Origin: Flavobacteriaceae bacterium GF1
GTDB taxonomy: Bacteria > Bacteroidota > Bacteroidia > Flavobacteriales > Flavobacteriaceae
DNA length: 64,000 bases
NCBI GenBank assembly: GCA_009797885.1
Contig: WNKP01000014.1
Location: 1-64,000, forward strand
Direction: 5' to 3'
Every line of letters begins with the position of its first letter. The first letter of the stretch is position 1. The notes beneath the pieces were generated by a model. That model was given only the letters and a program-made list of their open reading frames with translations, did no database searches and had not been told where the DNA came from. Shown here piece by piece: positions 43,043 through 52,016 of the stretch. The translations under genes and the position numbers were made by a program.

Positions 43043-44242
43043 TTATTTAAAAATTTCTTCATTGGTGTTCACGCTTGTGGAAGCTGGGCGATATTCCTTT
43101 TTGTCCACAATAATCTTTGCAATGATTTCCTTGAGAATCTCGGAAGTCCCCCCACCAATTGGCCCCAATCTACTATCCCTTAACATGCGGGCCATGGGAT
43201 AATCCTCAATATAGCCGTAACCTCCAAGGAATTGTAGGCAGTGGTAAATAACATCATCCGCCATTTTTGTGGACTTCAATTTGGATATGGTGGCCTCTTT
43301 TACCACATACTCCCCTTGCTCCATTCGATGTGCAACGGAATAATTATAGTTTTTGCACATCTCCATATCGGCATACAGATCCACCAATCTATGGCGAAGC
43401 GCTTGATATTGGTTTATAGGCTTCCCGAAAGTTTCCCGTTCAGACATATATTGTAGGGTATAGTCGATGGCGTGCTCGGCCCTGGCATGGGCATTGATTC
43501 CCATGACCAAGCGCTCCAGGGCAAAAGCTTCCATGATGAATCCAAAACCGGTGCCCTCCTCACCCATCAGGTTTTTGGCGGGAACGATGACATTATCAAA
43601 TGCCAATTCCGCAGTATCCGAAGCACGCCATCCAAGTTTGTTGAGTTTGTTGGCGGTAACTCCTTCACTTTTAAGGTCAACAATGAAAATGCTGATTCCT
43701 TTATTACCCCTGGAGGGATTGGTTTTTGCGGCCAGGATGATATAATCACCATAAACCCCATTGGTAATGAAGGTTTTTGAACCATTAATAATGTAATGAT
43801 CTCCCTTTCTTACCGCAGTTGTACGCATCCCTGCCACATCACTTCCCCCAAAGGGTTCGGTTACTCCCAAGCAACCTATTTTTTCACCATTTACACTTGG
43901 TGTCAAGTACGCTTCTTTCTGCTCGTGGTTGGCATTTTTGTTCAAATGGGTCATCGCCAAGTAAACGTGCGCCCAAATAGCAGCAGCAAACCCTCCTGAG
44001 TTAATTTTTTGAAGTTCCTCCAGCAGAATTACCGTGTAGAACAAATCCAATCCCAATCCATCATACGCTTCCGGGGTGGCCAAACCAAAATAACCCATTT
44101 GACCCATTTTTTTCCAAATAAAACGTTCAATGGTTCCCGTTTCTTCCCATTTATCCAAGTGCGGGACGACTTCTTTCTGTAAAAAATCTTTTAAACTCTC
44201 CCTAAATAATTGATGCTCTTCCGTGAAGTACATACCATCCAT
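43043..44242 (-). CDS. Acyl-CoA dehydrogenase, IVD-type active site
   Basis: The 399-residue flavoenzyme has the acyl-CoA dehydrogenase domains in order: N-terminal helical, middle beta (GCLGVTEPFGGSDVAGMRTT near 123-142) and C-terminal helical with ARMLRDSRLGPIGGGTSEI. The position that holds the catalytic Glu in medium-chain enzymes is Gly here (IGGGTSE). Glu243 in ALERLVMG aligns with the catalytic Glu of isovaleryl-CoA dehydrogenase. This favours a branched-chain or similar substrate, not proven. The start could also be the ATG at 44233 (MYFTEEH). It ends 67 bp upstream of rpsU on the same strand. Confidence 0.93.
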   Translation of the reverse strand: MDGMYFTEEHQLFRESLKDFLQKEVVPHLDKWEETGTIERFIWKKMGQMGYFGLATPEAYDGLGLDLFYTVILLEELQKINSGGFAAAIWAHVYLAMTHLNKNANHEQKEAYLTPSVNGEKIGCLGVTEPFGGSDVAGMRTTAVRKGDHYIINGSKTFITNGVYGDYIILAAKTNPSRGNKGISIFIVDLKSEGVTANKLNKLGWRASDTAELAFDNVIVPAKNLMGEEGTGFGFIMEAFALERLVMGINAHARAEHAIDYTLQYMSERETFGKPINQYQALRHRLVDLYADMEMCKNYNYSVAHRMEQGEYVVKEATISKLKSTKMADDVIYHCLQFLGGYGYIEDYPMARMLRDSRLGPIGGGTSEILKEIIAKIIVDKKEYRPASTSVNTNEEIFK

Positions 44243-44252
44243 ATCAACTCCT

Positions 44253-45107
44253 TTAATACGACAAATATAAGGCTATTCTATCTATTTTGTTTATCGGAAA
44301 CCCAGAAACGTTAAACAAATCTTCTTTTGATGTATACGCTCCATGTTCCTCTCTATATATAACGATATTTTTTGCCACTTTATACTTTAGGTACACCAAA
44401 GATGCAATTTCATCTGGATTGGCGGTATTAATATTGATTTTTTTAACCTTTGGCGGATGCAGTACCTGAAATCTTTTTAAGGCCCTTTCCACCACCTGCG
44501 GTTCAAGACCATACACATCATAAAGCTGCTCATTCACCAGAAAACCCCCAAGCCTCTCTCGAAATTTAATTATTCTGGAAGACAACTTTTCCCCAATTCC
44601 ATTGATTTCCTTCAAATCTTGAGCAGAAGCAGTATTCAAATCCAAAATCCTGGGCCTTCGGTTGTTGCTGACCTCTGTTTTTTTTGTTGTCGGCTTTGTA
44701 TTCCGGGTCCATTCCGGAAATTTAAAAAACGGTGAAATGCCATTTAGCAAGGAGTCCGATATTCCGGTGATCCGTTGAAATTCCTTCGCAGAGTGAACAA
44801 ATCCATTTTGAGCCCTAAAGTTATGCAGTCTATCCAGTTCCAAAGGGGAAAGGCCCAACATGTATCCCTTATAATCGGAAATATAGTTTGGATTAAAAGG
44901 CTTGAACTGCAATTTCGACTTGCGTTTTTCAATACCCAAACTATCGGTCAGCAACTGATTTTTTATGTCCAATGAGAATACATCGGCACCATTGGCGATC
45001 GAAAATCGGTTCAAACCAAAATAAGCTAATTGAAATACTGCGATCAATACCAGTAAAAAGAAAATTCCCCTTCGTTCCTGTTTGGTGAAGTTGAAGTAGG
45101 ATTTCAT
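44253..45107 (-). CDS. Membrane-anchored helix-hairpin-helix protein
   Basis: The 284-residue protein has an N-terminal membrane helix (about 15-32, FFLLVLIAVFQLAYFGL) and several HhH motifs in the second half: LDLNTASAQDLKEINGIGEK and ININTANPDEIASLVYLKYK, with a third partial copy near YKGYMLGLSPLELDRL. Such ComEA-like HhH units bind DNA without sequence specificity. The family is common in Bacteroidota, and a role in DNA uptake is only a guess. It lies 10 bp upstream of the acyl-CoA dehydrogenase gene and 16 bp after the symporter gene. Confidence 0.88.
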   Translation of the reverse strand: MKSYFNFTKQERRGIFFLLVLIAVFQLAYFGLNRFSIANGADVFSLDIKNQLLTDSLGIEKRKSKLQFKPFNPNYISDYKGYMLGLSPLELDRLHNFRAQNGFVHSAKEFQRITGISDSLLNGISPFFKFPEWTRNTKPTTKKTEVSNNRRPRILDLNTASAQDLKEINGIGEKLSSRIIKFRERLGGFLVNEQLYDVYGLEPQVVERALKRFQVLHPPKVKKININTANPDEIASLVYLKYKVAKNIVIYREEHGAYTSKEDLFNVSGFPINKIDRIALYLSY

Positions 45108-45123
45108 GGTAATGGTATATGTA

Positions 45124-46737
45124 CTACTCTTGCTTATTCGCCTTAATGGCGTCCAGATAACGACTTAGTTGTTTTTTGACAATAGGGAACAAGAAATACA
45201 AGCCTACCATATTGGGAAACACCATGGCAAAAATCATGGCATCCGAAAAGGCCCAAATGGAATCCATACTGGCAGCGGCCCCAATAATGACAAAAACGCA
45301 GAACAATAATTTATAGGTCAGATCCGTGGTCCTACCCCTACCAAAAAGGTATTTCCACGACTGCAGACCGTAATAAGACCATGAAATCATTGTGGATACT
45401 GCAAAAAGGACAACCGCAACGGTGAGGAACACATTGGAAAAGGGAATGTACTCACCAAATGCCTTGGAAGTAATACCTGCGCCTTCATACGGCATTCCGT
45501 CTATCATCACCACTCCGGAACCATCACCTCCATATTCAAAAAAGCCTCCAAAATTGAAAATCACGATTACCAAAGCAGTCATGGTACAGATGACCACGGT
45601 ATCAATAAAAGGTTCCAACAGCGCAACCAGTCCCTCTGAGGCCGAGTATTTGGTCTTTACGGCCGAGTGGGCAATGGAAGCCGAACCCGCACCTGCCTCA
45701 TTTGAAAAGGCCGCCCTTCTAAATCCTACCAAGAGTACCCCAATAACTCCACCAACTCCCATAGCTGTTGGATTAAAGGCCTCTTTTACAATTAAACCTA
45801 CGGCATCATCAATCAAGGAAAAATTACTGAAAATGATATACAGGCAGCATACCACATAGAGAACTGCCATAAAAGGGACTACTTTTTCTGTCACCGAAGC
45901 AATTCTTTTAATACCACCAATAATAATGATTGCCACCAAAACGGCAAGTACTATCCCTATTACGGTACCGGCCATTGTACTTTCCCATCCAAAGAGTTCC
46001 TTGACCACAATGGTAGCCTGATTGGATTGTGCTGCATTTCCGCCACCAAAAGATCCACCAATACAGAAAACGGCAAATAGCGCAGCGGCAATTTTTCCCA
46101 AGATCTTGAAGCCTTTATCCTTAAGTCCCCTGCTAATGTAATACATGGGTCCTCCATAGACCGTTCCGTTTTCATCCACGTCCCGAAATTGGACCCCTAA
46201 CGTACATTCCACAAACTTTGTGGACATTCCCAATAGCCCACAGATGATCATCCAAAATGTAGCACCGGGTCCTCCAAGGGCAATGGCCAGGGCCACCCCG
46301 GCAATATTCCCATTGCCAACGGTACCGGATACAGCGGTCGCCAAGGCCTGAAAATGGCTTACTTCGCCTTCCTGGCTCTCGTCTCGGATCGTATCGGGCA
46401 AATCCCCGTCAACAATATTGATTTCCGCTTTTTCCACCCCATGCCCTTCGGGAAATTCCAATTCATCATATTTGCCCCTAACCACACTTATGGCCGTCCA
46501 AAAATGCCGGATATTGGGAAACTTAAAATAGAGGGTGAAAAAAAGGGCACTTCCTACCAAAAGAATCAATACGAAGGGAGTTCCCATTATTTCAAAGAAG
46601 ATGACATTATTGAAAAAGTCCGAAACTGGTTGAAAGGCCCTATCAATCCTTTTGTCCAAACCAACTTCCTCGGCTTCCTGGGCCATGGAAAAAATTGGTA
46701 CTAAAAAAGAGAGAAGGGTAAAAAGTCTGTACTTCAT
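45124..46737 (-). CDS. Sodium:alanine (AGCS) symporter
   Basis: The 537-residue transporter has the AGCS landmark GNGNIAGVALAIALGGPGA near the middle of the N-terminal half, plus FRRAAFSNEAGAGSASIAHS. About ten membrane helices follow. These carriers import alanine or glycine with Na+. The N-terminus (MKYRLFTLLSFLVPIFSMAQ) reads like a signal sequence, and a charged insertion of about 40 residues (around GKYDELEFPEG) precedes the family core; both are additions to the minimal AGCS build. It is the upstream gene of the HhH gene. Confidence 0.93.
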   Translation of the reverse strand: MKYRLFTLLSFLVPIFSMAQEAEEVGLDKRIDRAFQPVSDFFNNVIFFEIMGTPFVLILLVGSALFFTLYFKFPNIRHFWTAISVVRGKYDELEFPEGHGVEKAEINIVDGDLPDTIRDESQEGEVSHFQALATAVSGTVGNGNIAGVALAIALGGPGATFWMIICGLLGMSTKFVECTLGVQFRDVDENGTVYGGPMYYISRGLKDKGFKILGKIAAALFAVFCIGGSFGGGNAAQSNQATIVVKELFGWESTMAGTVIGIVLAVLVAIIIIGGIKRIASVTEKVVPFMAVLYVVCCLYIIFSNFSLIDDAVGLIVKEAFNPTAMGVGGVIGVLLVGFRRAAFSNEAGAGSASIAHSAVKTKYSASEGLVALLEPFIDTVVICTMTALVIVIFNFGGFFEYGGDGSGVVMIDGMPYEGAGITSKAFGEYIPFSNVFLTVAVVLFAVSTMISWSYYGLQSWKYLFGRGRTTDLTYKLLFCVFVIIGAAASMDSIWAFSDAMIFAMVFPNMVGLYFLFPIVKKQLSRYLDAIKANKQE

Positions 46738-46801
46738 GCTGGTTATTTTGCTTTGTTGAGTAGATGTAAAGCCGACAATATCCTAAAAAAAACCAATGCA
46801 A

Positions 46802-47830
46802 TCAAATTTCATCGGTTTTTAACTGATGAATGTGGAACATTTGATTCAGTTTTTGTATCTGCTCTGGGCGGCCCAAAACAATCACCTTTCCTTTGGGCTC
46901 CAATTCCAAATCAGGTTCTGGATTGATGATATACTTCCCGTTGGGCTTTATGTAGCCAATAATGGTGCACCCTGTTTTACTCCTCAAATTCAGGTCACGA
47001 ATGGATTGGCAATCCACTTGGTCCGTAAAATCGGCAATTTCTACTTCCTCTAAATTGGTGGTACTCTCCCCTTCAATGGAGAGTTGGTCCATAAATGTTA
47101 TTAAATCTGGCATGACCACCAAAGAGGCCATATGGTCCCCACCTATTTTATCGGGCATAATGACTTTGTTTGCGCCAGCAAACTCCAATTTTTTAACCGA
47201 GGTGGCCTGGGAGGCCCGACTGATAATAAAAAGATCCTTGTTCAACTGCCTTGCCGATAGGACCACAAAGAGGTTTAGGGCATCATCAGGCAATGCGGCC
47301 ACAAAATACTGGGCCCTTTGGATACCGGCCTGCACCAGTACCTCGTCATCATTTACATCACCTTCAACAAACAACACCTCGTCCTCATTGGCACTGATTA
47401 CTTCTTTGTCCTTTTCAATGACGACAAATGGTTTTTTGTACGCCTTCAATTTATGTGCCGCCTGTTGACCATTTCTACCATAACCACAGACCACCACATG
47501 ATTCTTTAAGCCCTTAATTGTATTCTTCACCCTTTTCTTCTTTAAAAGTTGCAATGAATTCCTACTTAGCACATATTCGGAAACCACGGAGATGGCAAAC
47601 CCAAATATAAAAACGCTGCTAACAATGAGAAAAATAGTAAAAATCTTAGCATTCTGGTCGAGCGGCCTTACTTCCGAAAAACCTACCGTGGTAATCGTAA
47701 TAATGGTCATATATATCGCTTCCACCCAGGTATATGACGCTACCATTTTATAGCCAAATACCCCAATGGTAAACACCAAAATCATTAGGGACAATGCCAA
47801 TACGAGTTTGGAACGGAATAGTTTGATCAT
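46802..47830 (-). CDS. K+ channel with RCK/TrkA-N and TrkA-C domains
   Basis: The 342-residue protein has two membrane helices around a pore loop (TITTVGFSEVRP) at about residues 40-55. A Rossmann-type TrkA-N domain follows (HVVVCGYGRNGQQAA near 112), then a TrkA-C domain at the C-terminus. The architecture is that of MthK-like 2TM channels gated by a cytosolic RCK ring. The filter is TVGFSE instead of the classical TVGYGD, which may change selectivity or conductance. Confidence 0.9.
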   Translation of the reverse strand: MIKLFRSKLVLALSLMILVFTIGVFGYKMVASYTWVEAIYMTIITITTVGFSEVRPLDQNAKIFTIFLIVSSVFIFGFAISVVSEYVLSRNSLQLLKKKRVKNTIKGLKNHVVVCGYGRNGQQAAHKLKAYKKPFVVIEKDKEVISANEDEVLFVEGDVNDDEVLVQAGIQRAQYFVAALPDDALNLFVVLSARQLNKDLFIISRASQATSVKKLEFAGANKVIMPDKIGGDHMASLVVMPDLITFMDQLSIEGESTTNLEEVEIADFTDQVDCQSIRDLNLRSKTGCTIIGYIKPNGKYIINPEPDLELEPKGKVIVLGRPEQIQKLNQMFHIHQLKTDEI

Positions 47831-47833
47831 AGG

Positions 47834-48061
47834 TTACAAGTCAAAAACAGAGGTTCTTTTGGTATATACCAAGTCTTTTATCCTTAACCAAAAGGCAATG
47901 AACAGATAAAGGGCAAATCCAAAGCCCAGTGTGACAAAGGTGAGGTAAATAAATGTGGTACGTACAACCCGGGCCCTAATGCCCAAACGTTCAGCAATAC
48001 GTTCACATACTTGGAACCCCCTTTTTTGAAAATAATACAACAGACTATAAAACCACCGCAT
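47834..48061 (-). CDS. PspC domain protein
   Basis: The 75-residue product from the ATG at 48061 (MRWFYSLLYYFQKRGFQVC) has the PspC pattern: CERIAERLGIRARVVRTTFI followed by a membrane helix (LTFVTLGFGFALYLFIAFWL). PspC-like proteins act in envelope stress in some bacteria. The role here is unknown. A longer frame from 48133 would overlap the DUF2851 gene and is rejected. It ends 3 bp before the K+ channel gene. Confidence 0.85.
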   Translation of the reverse strand: MRWFYSLLYYFQKRGFQVCERIAERLGIRARVVRTTFIYLTFVTLGFGFALYLFIAFWLRIKDLVYTKRTSVFDL

Positions 48062-48069
48062 GGCTAAAA

Positions 48070-49353
48070 TTAGTTTTTTCTTGCCAATAAACTGGTTCCC
48101 ACATGACATTGAAGACATTTGTTCGCTGTACAATACCCATTGTACAATTGAATCTTCGCTTGACTTTCAAATGCTGATCTTGTAGGAACCCCAATATGTT
48201 CAAATCGATTGATTATACTGTTTTTTTCAGCGGGAACCGTATTTGCCAACTCCAACAATTCTTCAGTATTGTTCCTTCCCAAATAGTTGTCATAACAAAA
48301 TTTTATGGGGATTATGGTATTAATCAGGACCAAATGCACAAAATCCCTGGAAATCCCTTTTTTTCTTTTTTTGGACTCCTTACCAAAGGTATAGTGGGTG
48401 TCCCAATAGGCACTGGCATGGACGTCAAAAAGCCTGTAAAAATCGTCCAAACTTGTACATTCCATTATCTTGCTGAACAGGCTAGGGTGCTGGTTATATA
48501 ACCTTGCTAGCTGAGATAAACGGATGGTAGGGAAATTGGAGGGCCTCAATCCAAAGAAAATGGGTCTCTCTCCTTTGTATTCCTTGATCCGAAATTTGTT
48601 CCGAAGGAAGGTAAACTCGTTTTGAAGGCGGAAAAAATAGTCATCCAAGACTTCTGCTTTGGACAAAAAACCGGCCACTCCGAAAAACAAACTTTCCAAT
48701 TGCAACAAATCCTTGGATGCTTTTTTTATTACCGCATAATCCAGATGTTTTGCCATATCCAAAAAGGCCTCACCATTTTTGTTGAGACCAAAGTTCTTCA
48801 TTATCATGGCAAAAAGGACGCCTTCCCAGTCGTTCCTGGTCCCTTTCAATAGTTTTTTGATCTGTTTTGACTTCTGTTCCAAGCGCTCTATGTAGAGGCG
48901 TTGCTGCCATTGACCCCAAATGATGCTTTTGACACTATTGGCATCCTTTTCGCAATTGATGAATTTGCGCCCTTTATTGCATACCAAGTTTTTATAGGAC
49001 GAAAGTAGTTCTTCATCCAAATACTCCTTTAAGGCCAAAGTGGGGATTTTACTACCATCTTTTCGAAACACGCTCAAGTTATCTTCCCAAACGACATGAA
49101 GTATGACATTGTCATAGTTTTGGTCTTGCTCATGTCCATGGGCGTACCAATCAGAAGATTTGACATGAATTTCCACATTGCCTGCCCATTCCTGATTTTG
49201 AATACGTATTCGAGCATTAAAAAAATCGGGGCCACTGGAAGTATTGTATTGCCCAATATGGATAATTTCTACCGGCTCTTGGGAAGAAGTCCGTAAATCA
49301 AGGCTTTGAAACTTTTGGGTCTTCCAAACATAATGAAGCAAATCTTCACGCAT
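48070..49353 (-). CDS. DUF2851 family protein
   Basis: The 427-residue protein starts MREDLLHYVWKTQKFQ and contains the family signatures TSSGPDFFNARIRI, WAGNVEIHVKSSDWYAHGH and NVILHVVWEDN, plus a cysteine group near the end (CTANKCLQCHVG). DUF2851 is widespread in Bacteroidota, and its biochemical function is not known to me. It is upstream of pspC in the same direction with 8 bp between them. Confidence 0.93.
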   Translation of the reverse strand: MREDLLHYVWKTQKFQSLDLRTSSQEPVEIIHIGQYNTSSGPDFFNARIRIQNQEWAGNVEIHVKSSDWYAHGHEQDQNYDNVILHVVWEDNLSVFRKDGSKIPTLALKEYLDEELLSSYKNLVCNKGRKFINCEKDANSVKSIIWGQWQQRLYIERLEQKSKQIKKLLKGTRNDWEGVLFAMIMKNFGLNKNGEAFLDMAKHLDYAVIKKASKDLLQLESLFFGVAGFLSKAEVLDDYFFRLQNEFTFLRNKFRIKEYKGERPIFFGLRPSNFPTIRLSQLARLYNQHPSLFSKIMECTSLDDFYRLFDVHASAYWDTHYTFGKESKKRKKGISRDFVHLVLINTIIPIKFCYDNYLGRNNTEELLELANTVPAEKNSIINRFEHIGVPTRSAFESQAKIQLYNGYCTANKCLQCHVGTSLLARKN

Positions 49354-49374
49354 GCAACGAAAATAGAAATTTGA

Positions 49375-49893
49375 TCACCATTTTCCTGCATAGGACAAAT
49401 CATCTTTACTGGAAAATTTTAAATAGGCATGATGGATCCGATTTATTTGCCTTATATGGTGGTAATCGTGCGCCAACCAATTTACCAGGAACTTTTTGGC
49501 ACTTCTTGGCCCTACTTCGGGATGGTCAACCGTCTGCTCCCAATTTGGGTTTTCAAGGGATTGTAGCCAATCTATGGACTGATGCCTTTCCTTCAGGAAA
49601 CTTTGGAGAACGGTTGCAAAGTTCCGTTGCAAATAACCACGTTCCTTTGGCCATTCTTCCGGACTGATGGGTTTCAAAGGCTCATTTGGATCCAATAAGA
49701 CGCTTTTTACCCGAGCCCTAAAATCTTCTACCTCCTCATCCAATAAATGGCAAACAATTTCCAACAGGCACCAAGAATTGGCATCGGCCCTAAAAGAATA
49801 CTGTTCTTTGGTACAGGTTTCCAGCAGGTGCTGAAAGACCAGTTTGTTGGCCTGCAGTTTTCCTATGATGGTCTTGGGAAGCATCTTACTCAA
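49375..49893 (-). CDS. DinB-like metal-dependent protein
   Basis: The 172-residue all-helical protein has the DinB/YfiT pattern: WCLLEIVCHLLDEEVEDFRAR with a metal-ligand-like His, and LAHDYHHIRQINRIHH with further His near the C-terminus. Related proteins include thiol-dependent transferases, but the substrate is unknown. Its 5' end overlaps the rhodanese gene stop by 8 bp, so translation may be coupled. Confidence 0.88.
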   Translation of the reverse strand: MSKMLPKTIIGKLQANKLVFQHLLETCTKEQYSFRADANSWCLLEIVCHLLDEEVEDFRARVKSVLLDPNEPLKPISPEEWPKERGYLQRNFATVLQSFLKERHQSIDWLQSLENPNWEQTVDHPEVGPRSAKKFLVNWLAHDYHHIRQINRIHHAYLKFSSKDDLSYAGKW

Positions 49894-50194
49894 CTACCTC
49901 TCCTTCCCAATTGGAAAAGCCCCCTTCCAAATTGTAGGCAGTTTCAAAACCAACACTGTTCATTATGGCGCAGGCTTGACCACTTCGGTTGCCGGAACGG
50001 CAATAGACATAGTAGTTTTTGGATTTATCCAATTCCTCCAATCCATCCAAAAAACCTTGCCCCAAATAAATATCAATATTTGTGGCACCGGGAATATATC
50101 CCTCCTCCACTTCTTCTGGGGTTCTAACATCCAATATAAAGGCATTTTCGTCATTCGCTAATTTTTCGGCCCATTCTTCTTGGCTCAAATCCAT
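49886..50194 (-). CDS. Single-domain rhodanese-like protein
   Basis: The 102-residue product from the ATG at 50194 (MDLSQEEWAEKLANDENAFI) has the rhodanese CH2A-like DVRTPEEVEEGYIPGATNI and the active-site loop CRSGNRSG with its catalytic Cys. It probably carries sulfur as a persulfide. An in-frame TTG at 50218 is not needed. Confidence 0.93.
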   Translation of the reverse strand: MDLSQEEWAEKLANDENAFILDVRTPEEVEEGYIPGATNIDIYLGQGFLDGLEELDKSKNYYVYCRSGNRSGQACAIMNSVGFETAYNLEGGFSNWEGEVVE

Positions 50195-50221
50195 AAGTGT
50201 ATTGTTTAAATTGCTCAAAAA

Positions 50222-50252
50222 TAAAAGTCCAGAGCATTACTCTGGACTTAAA
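50222..50252 (-). terminator. Intrinsic terminator after the redoxin gene
   Basis: AAGTCCAGAG (50225-50234) pairs perfectly with CTCTGGACTT (50240-50249). On the minus strand it is followed by TTATTTTT and lies just after the thioredoxin-like gene, so rhodanese-DinB form a separate transcript. Confidence 0.85.
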
Positions 50253-50270
50253 AACTAAATATTTTTTCAA

Positions 50271-50879
50271 TTATACCTTAATGGAACATCCAATGGCCCT
50301 GGTGGTCTCCACTTTGATCTCTTCTCCTGCCAACATGGCGTCCACGGCCTGTTCAACATATTTTTCCTCTACTTGGGAGGCATCCTGGTAATTATCATCT
50401 ATGGCCCCTATATAGCGGACTACGTTACCCGATTCCTTTTTTTCCAATAAAAAAACGTGGGGGGTACGTGTAGCTCCGTATTGCGGATACACCTTTTGGC
50501 CATCGTCCAGGAGATAAGGAAAGGTAAAACCTTTTTGCTTTGCCCTGGTTTTCATTTCTTCAAAACCATCTCCGGGTTTGGCCTTAGGATTATTTGGATT
50601 TATGGCGATAACCGGCACTCCCAAAGATTTGTATTTAGTGTCCAAAGCAATGATTCGGTCTTCATAGGCCTGTGCATAGGGACAGGTATTGCAGGTAAAT
50701 ATCACCAGAAAACCCTTGGCGTCTTCATAATTGGAAAGGGAAACCATTTTTCCATCTATATTTTTCAAGGAAAAATCCGTTGCCATATCGCCTATGCCAT
50801 ACCCCTTAATGGGGTTTGGGGAAAAAGCCGTGATGCAAATCAGTACGACAAGGAATCCCAAATAGTTTAGTGTTCGCAT
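50271..50879 (-). CDS. Exported thioredoxin-like (AhpC/TSA) protein
   Basis: The 202-residue protein begins with a signal peptide (MRTLNYLGFLVVLICITAF) and has a redoxin fold: FSLKNIDGKMVSLSNYEDAK, active site TCNTCPYAQ and TRTPHVFLLEKK with the cis-Pro. It is likely a periplasmic thiol-disulfide or peroxide-handling protein. It lies 5 bp after the TlpA-like gene and shares its direction, so they form a redox pair. Confidence 0.9.
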   Translation of the reverse strand: MRTLNYLGFLVVLICITAFSPNPIKGYGIGDMATDFSLKNIDGKMVSLSNYEDAKGFLVIFTCNTCPYAQAYEDRIIALDTKYKSLGVPVIAINPNNPKAKPGDGFEEMKTRAKQKGFTFPYLLDDGQKVYPQYGATRTPHVFLLEKKESGNVVRYIGAIDDNYQDASQVEEKYVEQAVDAMLAGEEIKVETTRAIGCSIKV

Positions 50880-50884
50880 TTCTC

Positions 50885-51436
50885 TTATTTTAAAAATTTT
50901 TGAAGTTCTGTATTCAATCCGTCGTACGAAAAGCCCTTTTCATAAAAAGCCCTTTCCTTTTCATTATATATTAAGGTGGCCGGTATGCCCCCACCCCAGT
51001 CCTTATTAATTTTTGGAATCCACTCATTCATTTTCGGGTCGTCCAAAATAACCAACTTACCTTTCAATCCTTTTTTCTCTACATAGGGAACCAATCTTTT
51101 TTCCCACATGGATGGCATATCCAGACTTACCAAGATCAATTCCACGTTATTGTTACGCTGTTCCTCATAGATTTGTTGAAAATATGGCATTTCCTCCAAG
51201 CAGGGTTTACACCAAGTGGCCCAAAAATTCACAATGTAGGTTTTACCATCATTCTGGTTCAACAGCGGTTCAAGGCCTTCATAATCGTAAACTGGAAAGG
51301 GAAGTTCTGCCGTATTGCCCACAATCACCTTATCCGTTAATTGTGCTTTCTCTTCGTTTTTCAATTGTTTCTTATCCTCTGCACAACCAATCATGAAAAA
51401 AAAACAACTACCAAAAACAAGGCTATTTAGCTTCAT
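50885..51436 (-). CDS. TlpA-like thioredoxin lipoprotein
   Basis: The 183-residue protein has a lipoprotein signal (FGSCFFFMIGC, lipid-attached Cys near residue 18) and a TlpA/ResA domain with NFWATWCKPCLEEMPYFQQI and the cis-Pro region GGGIPATLIYNE. It probably reduces disulfides or assists cytochrome maturation at the envelope. It is the first gene of the redox pair, divergent from the MarR operon. Confidence 0.93.
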   Translation of the reverse strand: MKLNSLVFGSCFFFMIGCAEDKKQLKNEEKAQLTDKVIVGNTAELPFPVYDYEGLEPLLNQNDGKTYIVNFWATWCKPCLEEMPYFQQIYEEQRNNNVELILVSLDMPSMWEKRLVPYVEKKGLKGKLVILDDPKMNEWIPKINKDWGGGIPATLIYNEKERAFYEKGFSYDGLNTELQKFLK

Positions 51437-51514
51437 ACCATAGGATTACGGATTAAAAATAACCATTGCACAATCCATGGTTTGATTTTTTAACAAAAAA
51501 TTATCGATGGACCC

Positions 51515-51546
51515 TTGTGGTGTTCATGAATACAATCATACATTTG
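51515..51546 (+). promoter_or_regulatory. Promoter of the MarR-nitroreductase-yceI operon
   Basis: TACATTTG (51539-51546) matches the -7 consensus TAnnTTTG exactly, and a TTG (51515-51517) lies 21 bp upstream, slightly more than the preferred 19 bp. The start codon of marR follows 22 bp after the -7 element. Confidence 0.65.
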
Positions 51547-51555
51547 TATATACAA
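51544..51555. promoter_or_regulatory. Palindromic MarR-type operator
   Basis: TTGTATATACAA is a perfect 12-bp palindrome that overlaps the end of the -7 element and the likely transcription start. Sites of the form TTG-N6-CAA are typical for MarR-family dimers, so autorepression by the downstream MarR protein is likely. Confidence 0.7.
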
Positions 51556-51568
51556 TTATTGTAATGGC

Positions 51569-52015
51569 ATGAATGTAGAAAGAATCATTAAGACCAAGAA
51601 AAAATTACCGCTTAAAGTTAGGACGATGATTCATTTTGCCTTGGTCGGGAATAAAATCAACGAAACCCTCGCCGCTACACTAAAACCGTATGAAATGTCC
51701 GAGCAACAATTCAACGTTCTCAGAATTTTGAGGGGGCAAAACGGCAAACCTGCCAATCTTTCTACCATCAATGAACGCATGGTAACCAAAATGAGCAATA
51801 CCACCAGACTTGTGGACAAACTCATTTTAAAGGGATATGTGGATCGGGAGGTATGTGCCCTAAATCGACGAAAGGTGGAAATTACCATTACGGATGAGGG
51901 CAACAGGATATTATCCCAATTGGATAAAATAATGGAACAAACGGAAAATGAACTCTTAAAAAATTTCAGCGATACTGAACTACATCAATTGAATCGATTA
52001 TTGGATAAATTTTAA
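51569..52015 (+). CDS. MarR-family transcriptional regulator
   Basis: The 148-residue protein has the winged-helix core: EQQFNVLRILRGQNGKPANL, then MVTKMSNTTRLVDKLILKGY and the wing CALNRRKVEITITDEG. MarR dimers usually repress neighbouring genes and let go upon binding phenolics or oxidants. Here the neighbours are a nitroreductase (1 bp away) and a YceI protein, and a palindrome lies over the promoter. Confidence 0.95.
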   Translation: MNVERIIKTKKKLPLKVRTMIHFALVGNKINETLAATLKPYEMSEQQFNVLRILRGQNGKPANLSTINERMVTKMSNTTRLVDKLILKGYVDREVCALNRRKVEITITDEGNRILSQLDKIMEQTENELLKNFSDTELHQLNRLLDKF

Positions 52016-52016
52016 T

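Noticed and set aside
48062-48133. Longer PspC protein of 99 residues
   Set aside because: It would overlap the DUF2851 gene by 64 bp, and the conserved family start is MRWFYSLLYYF at 48061.
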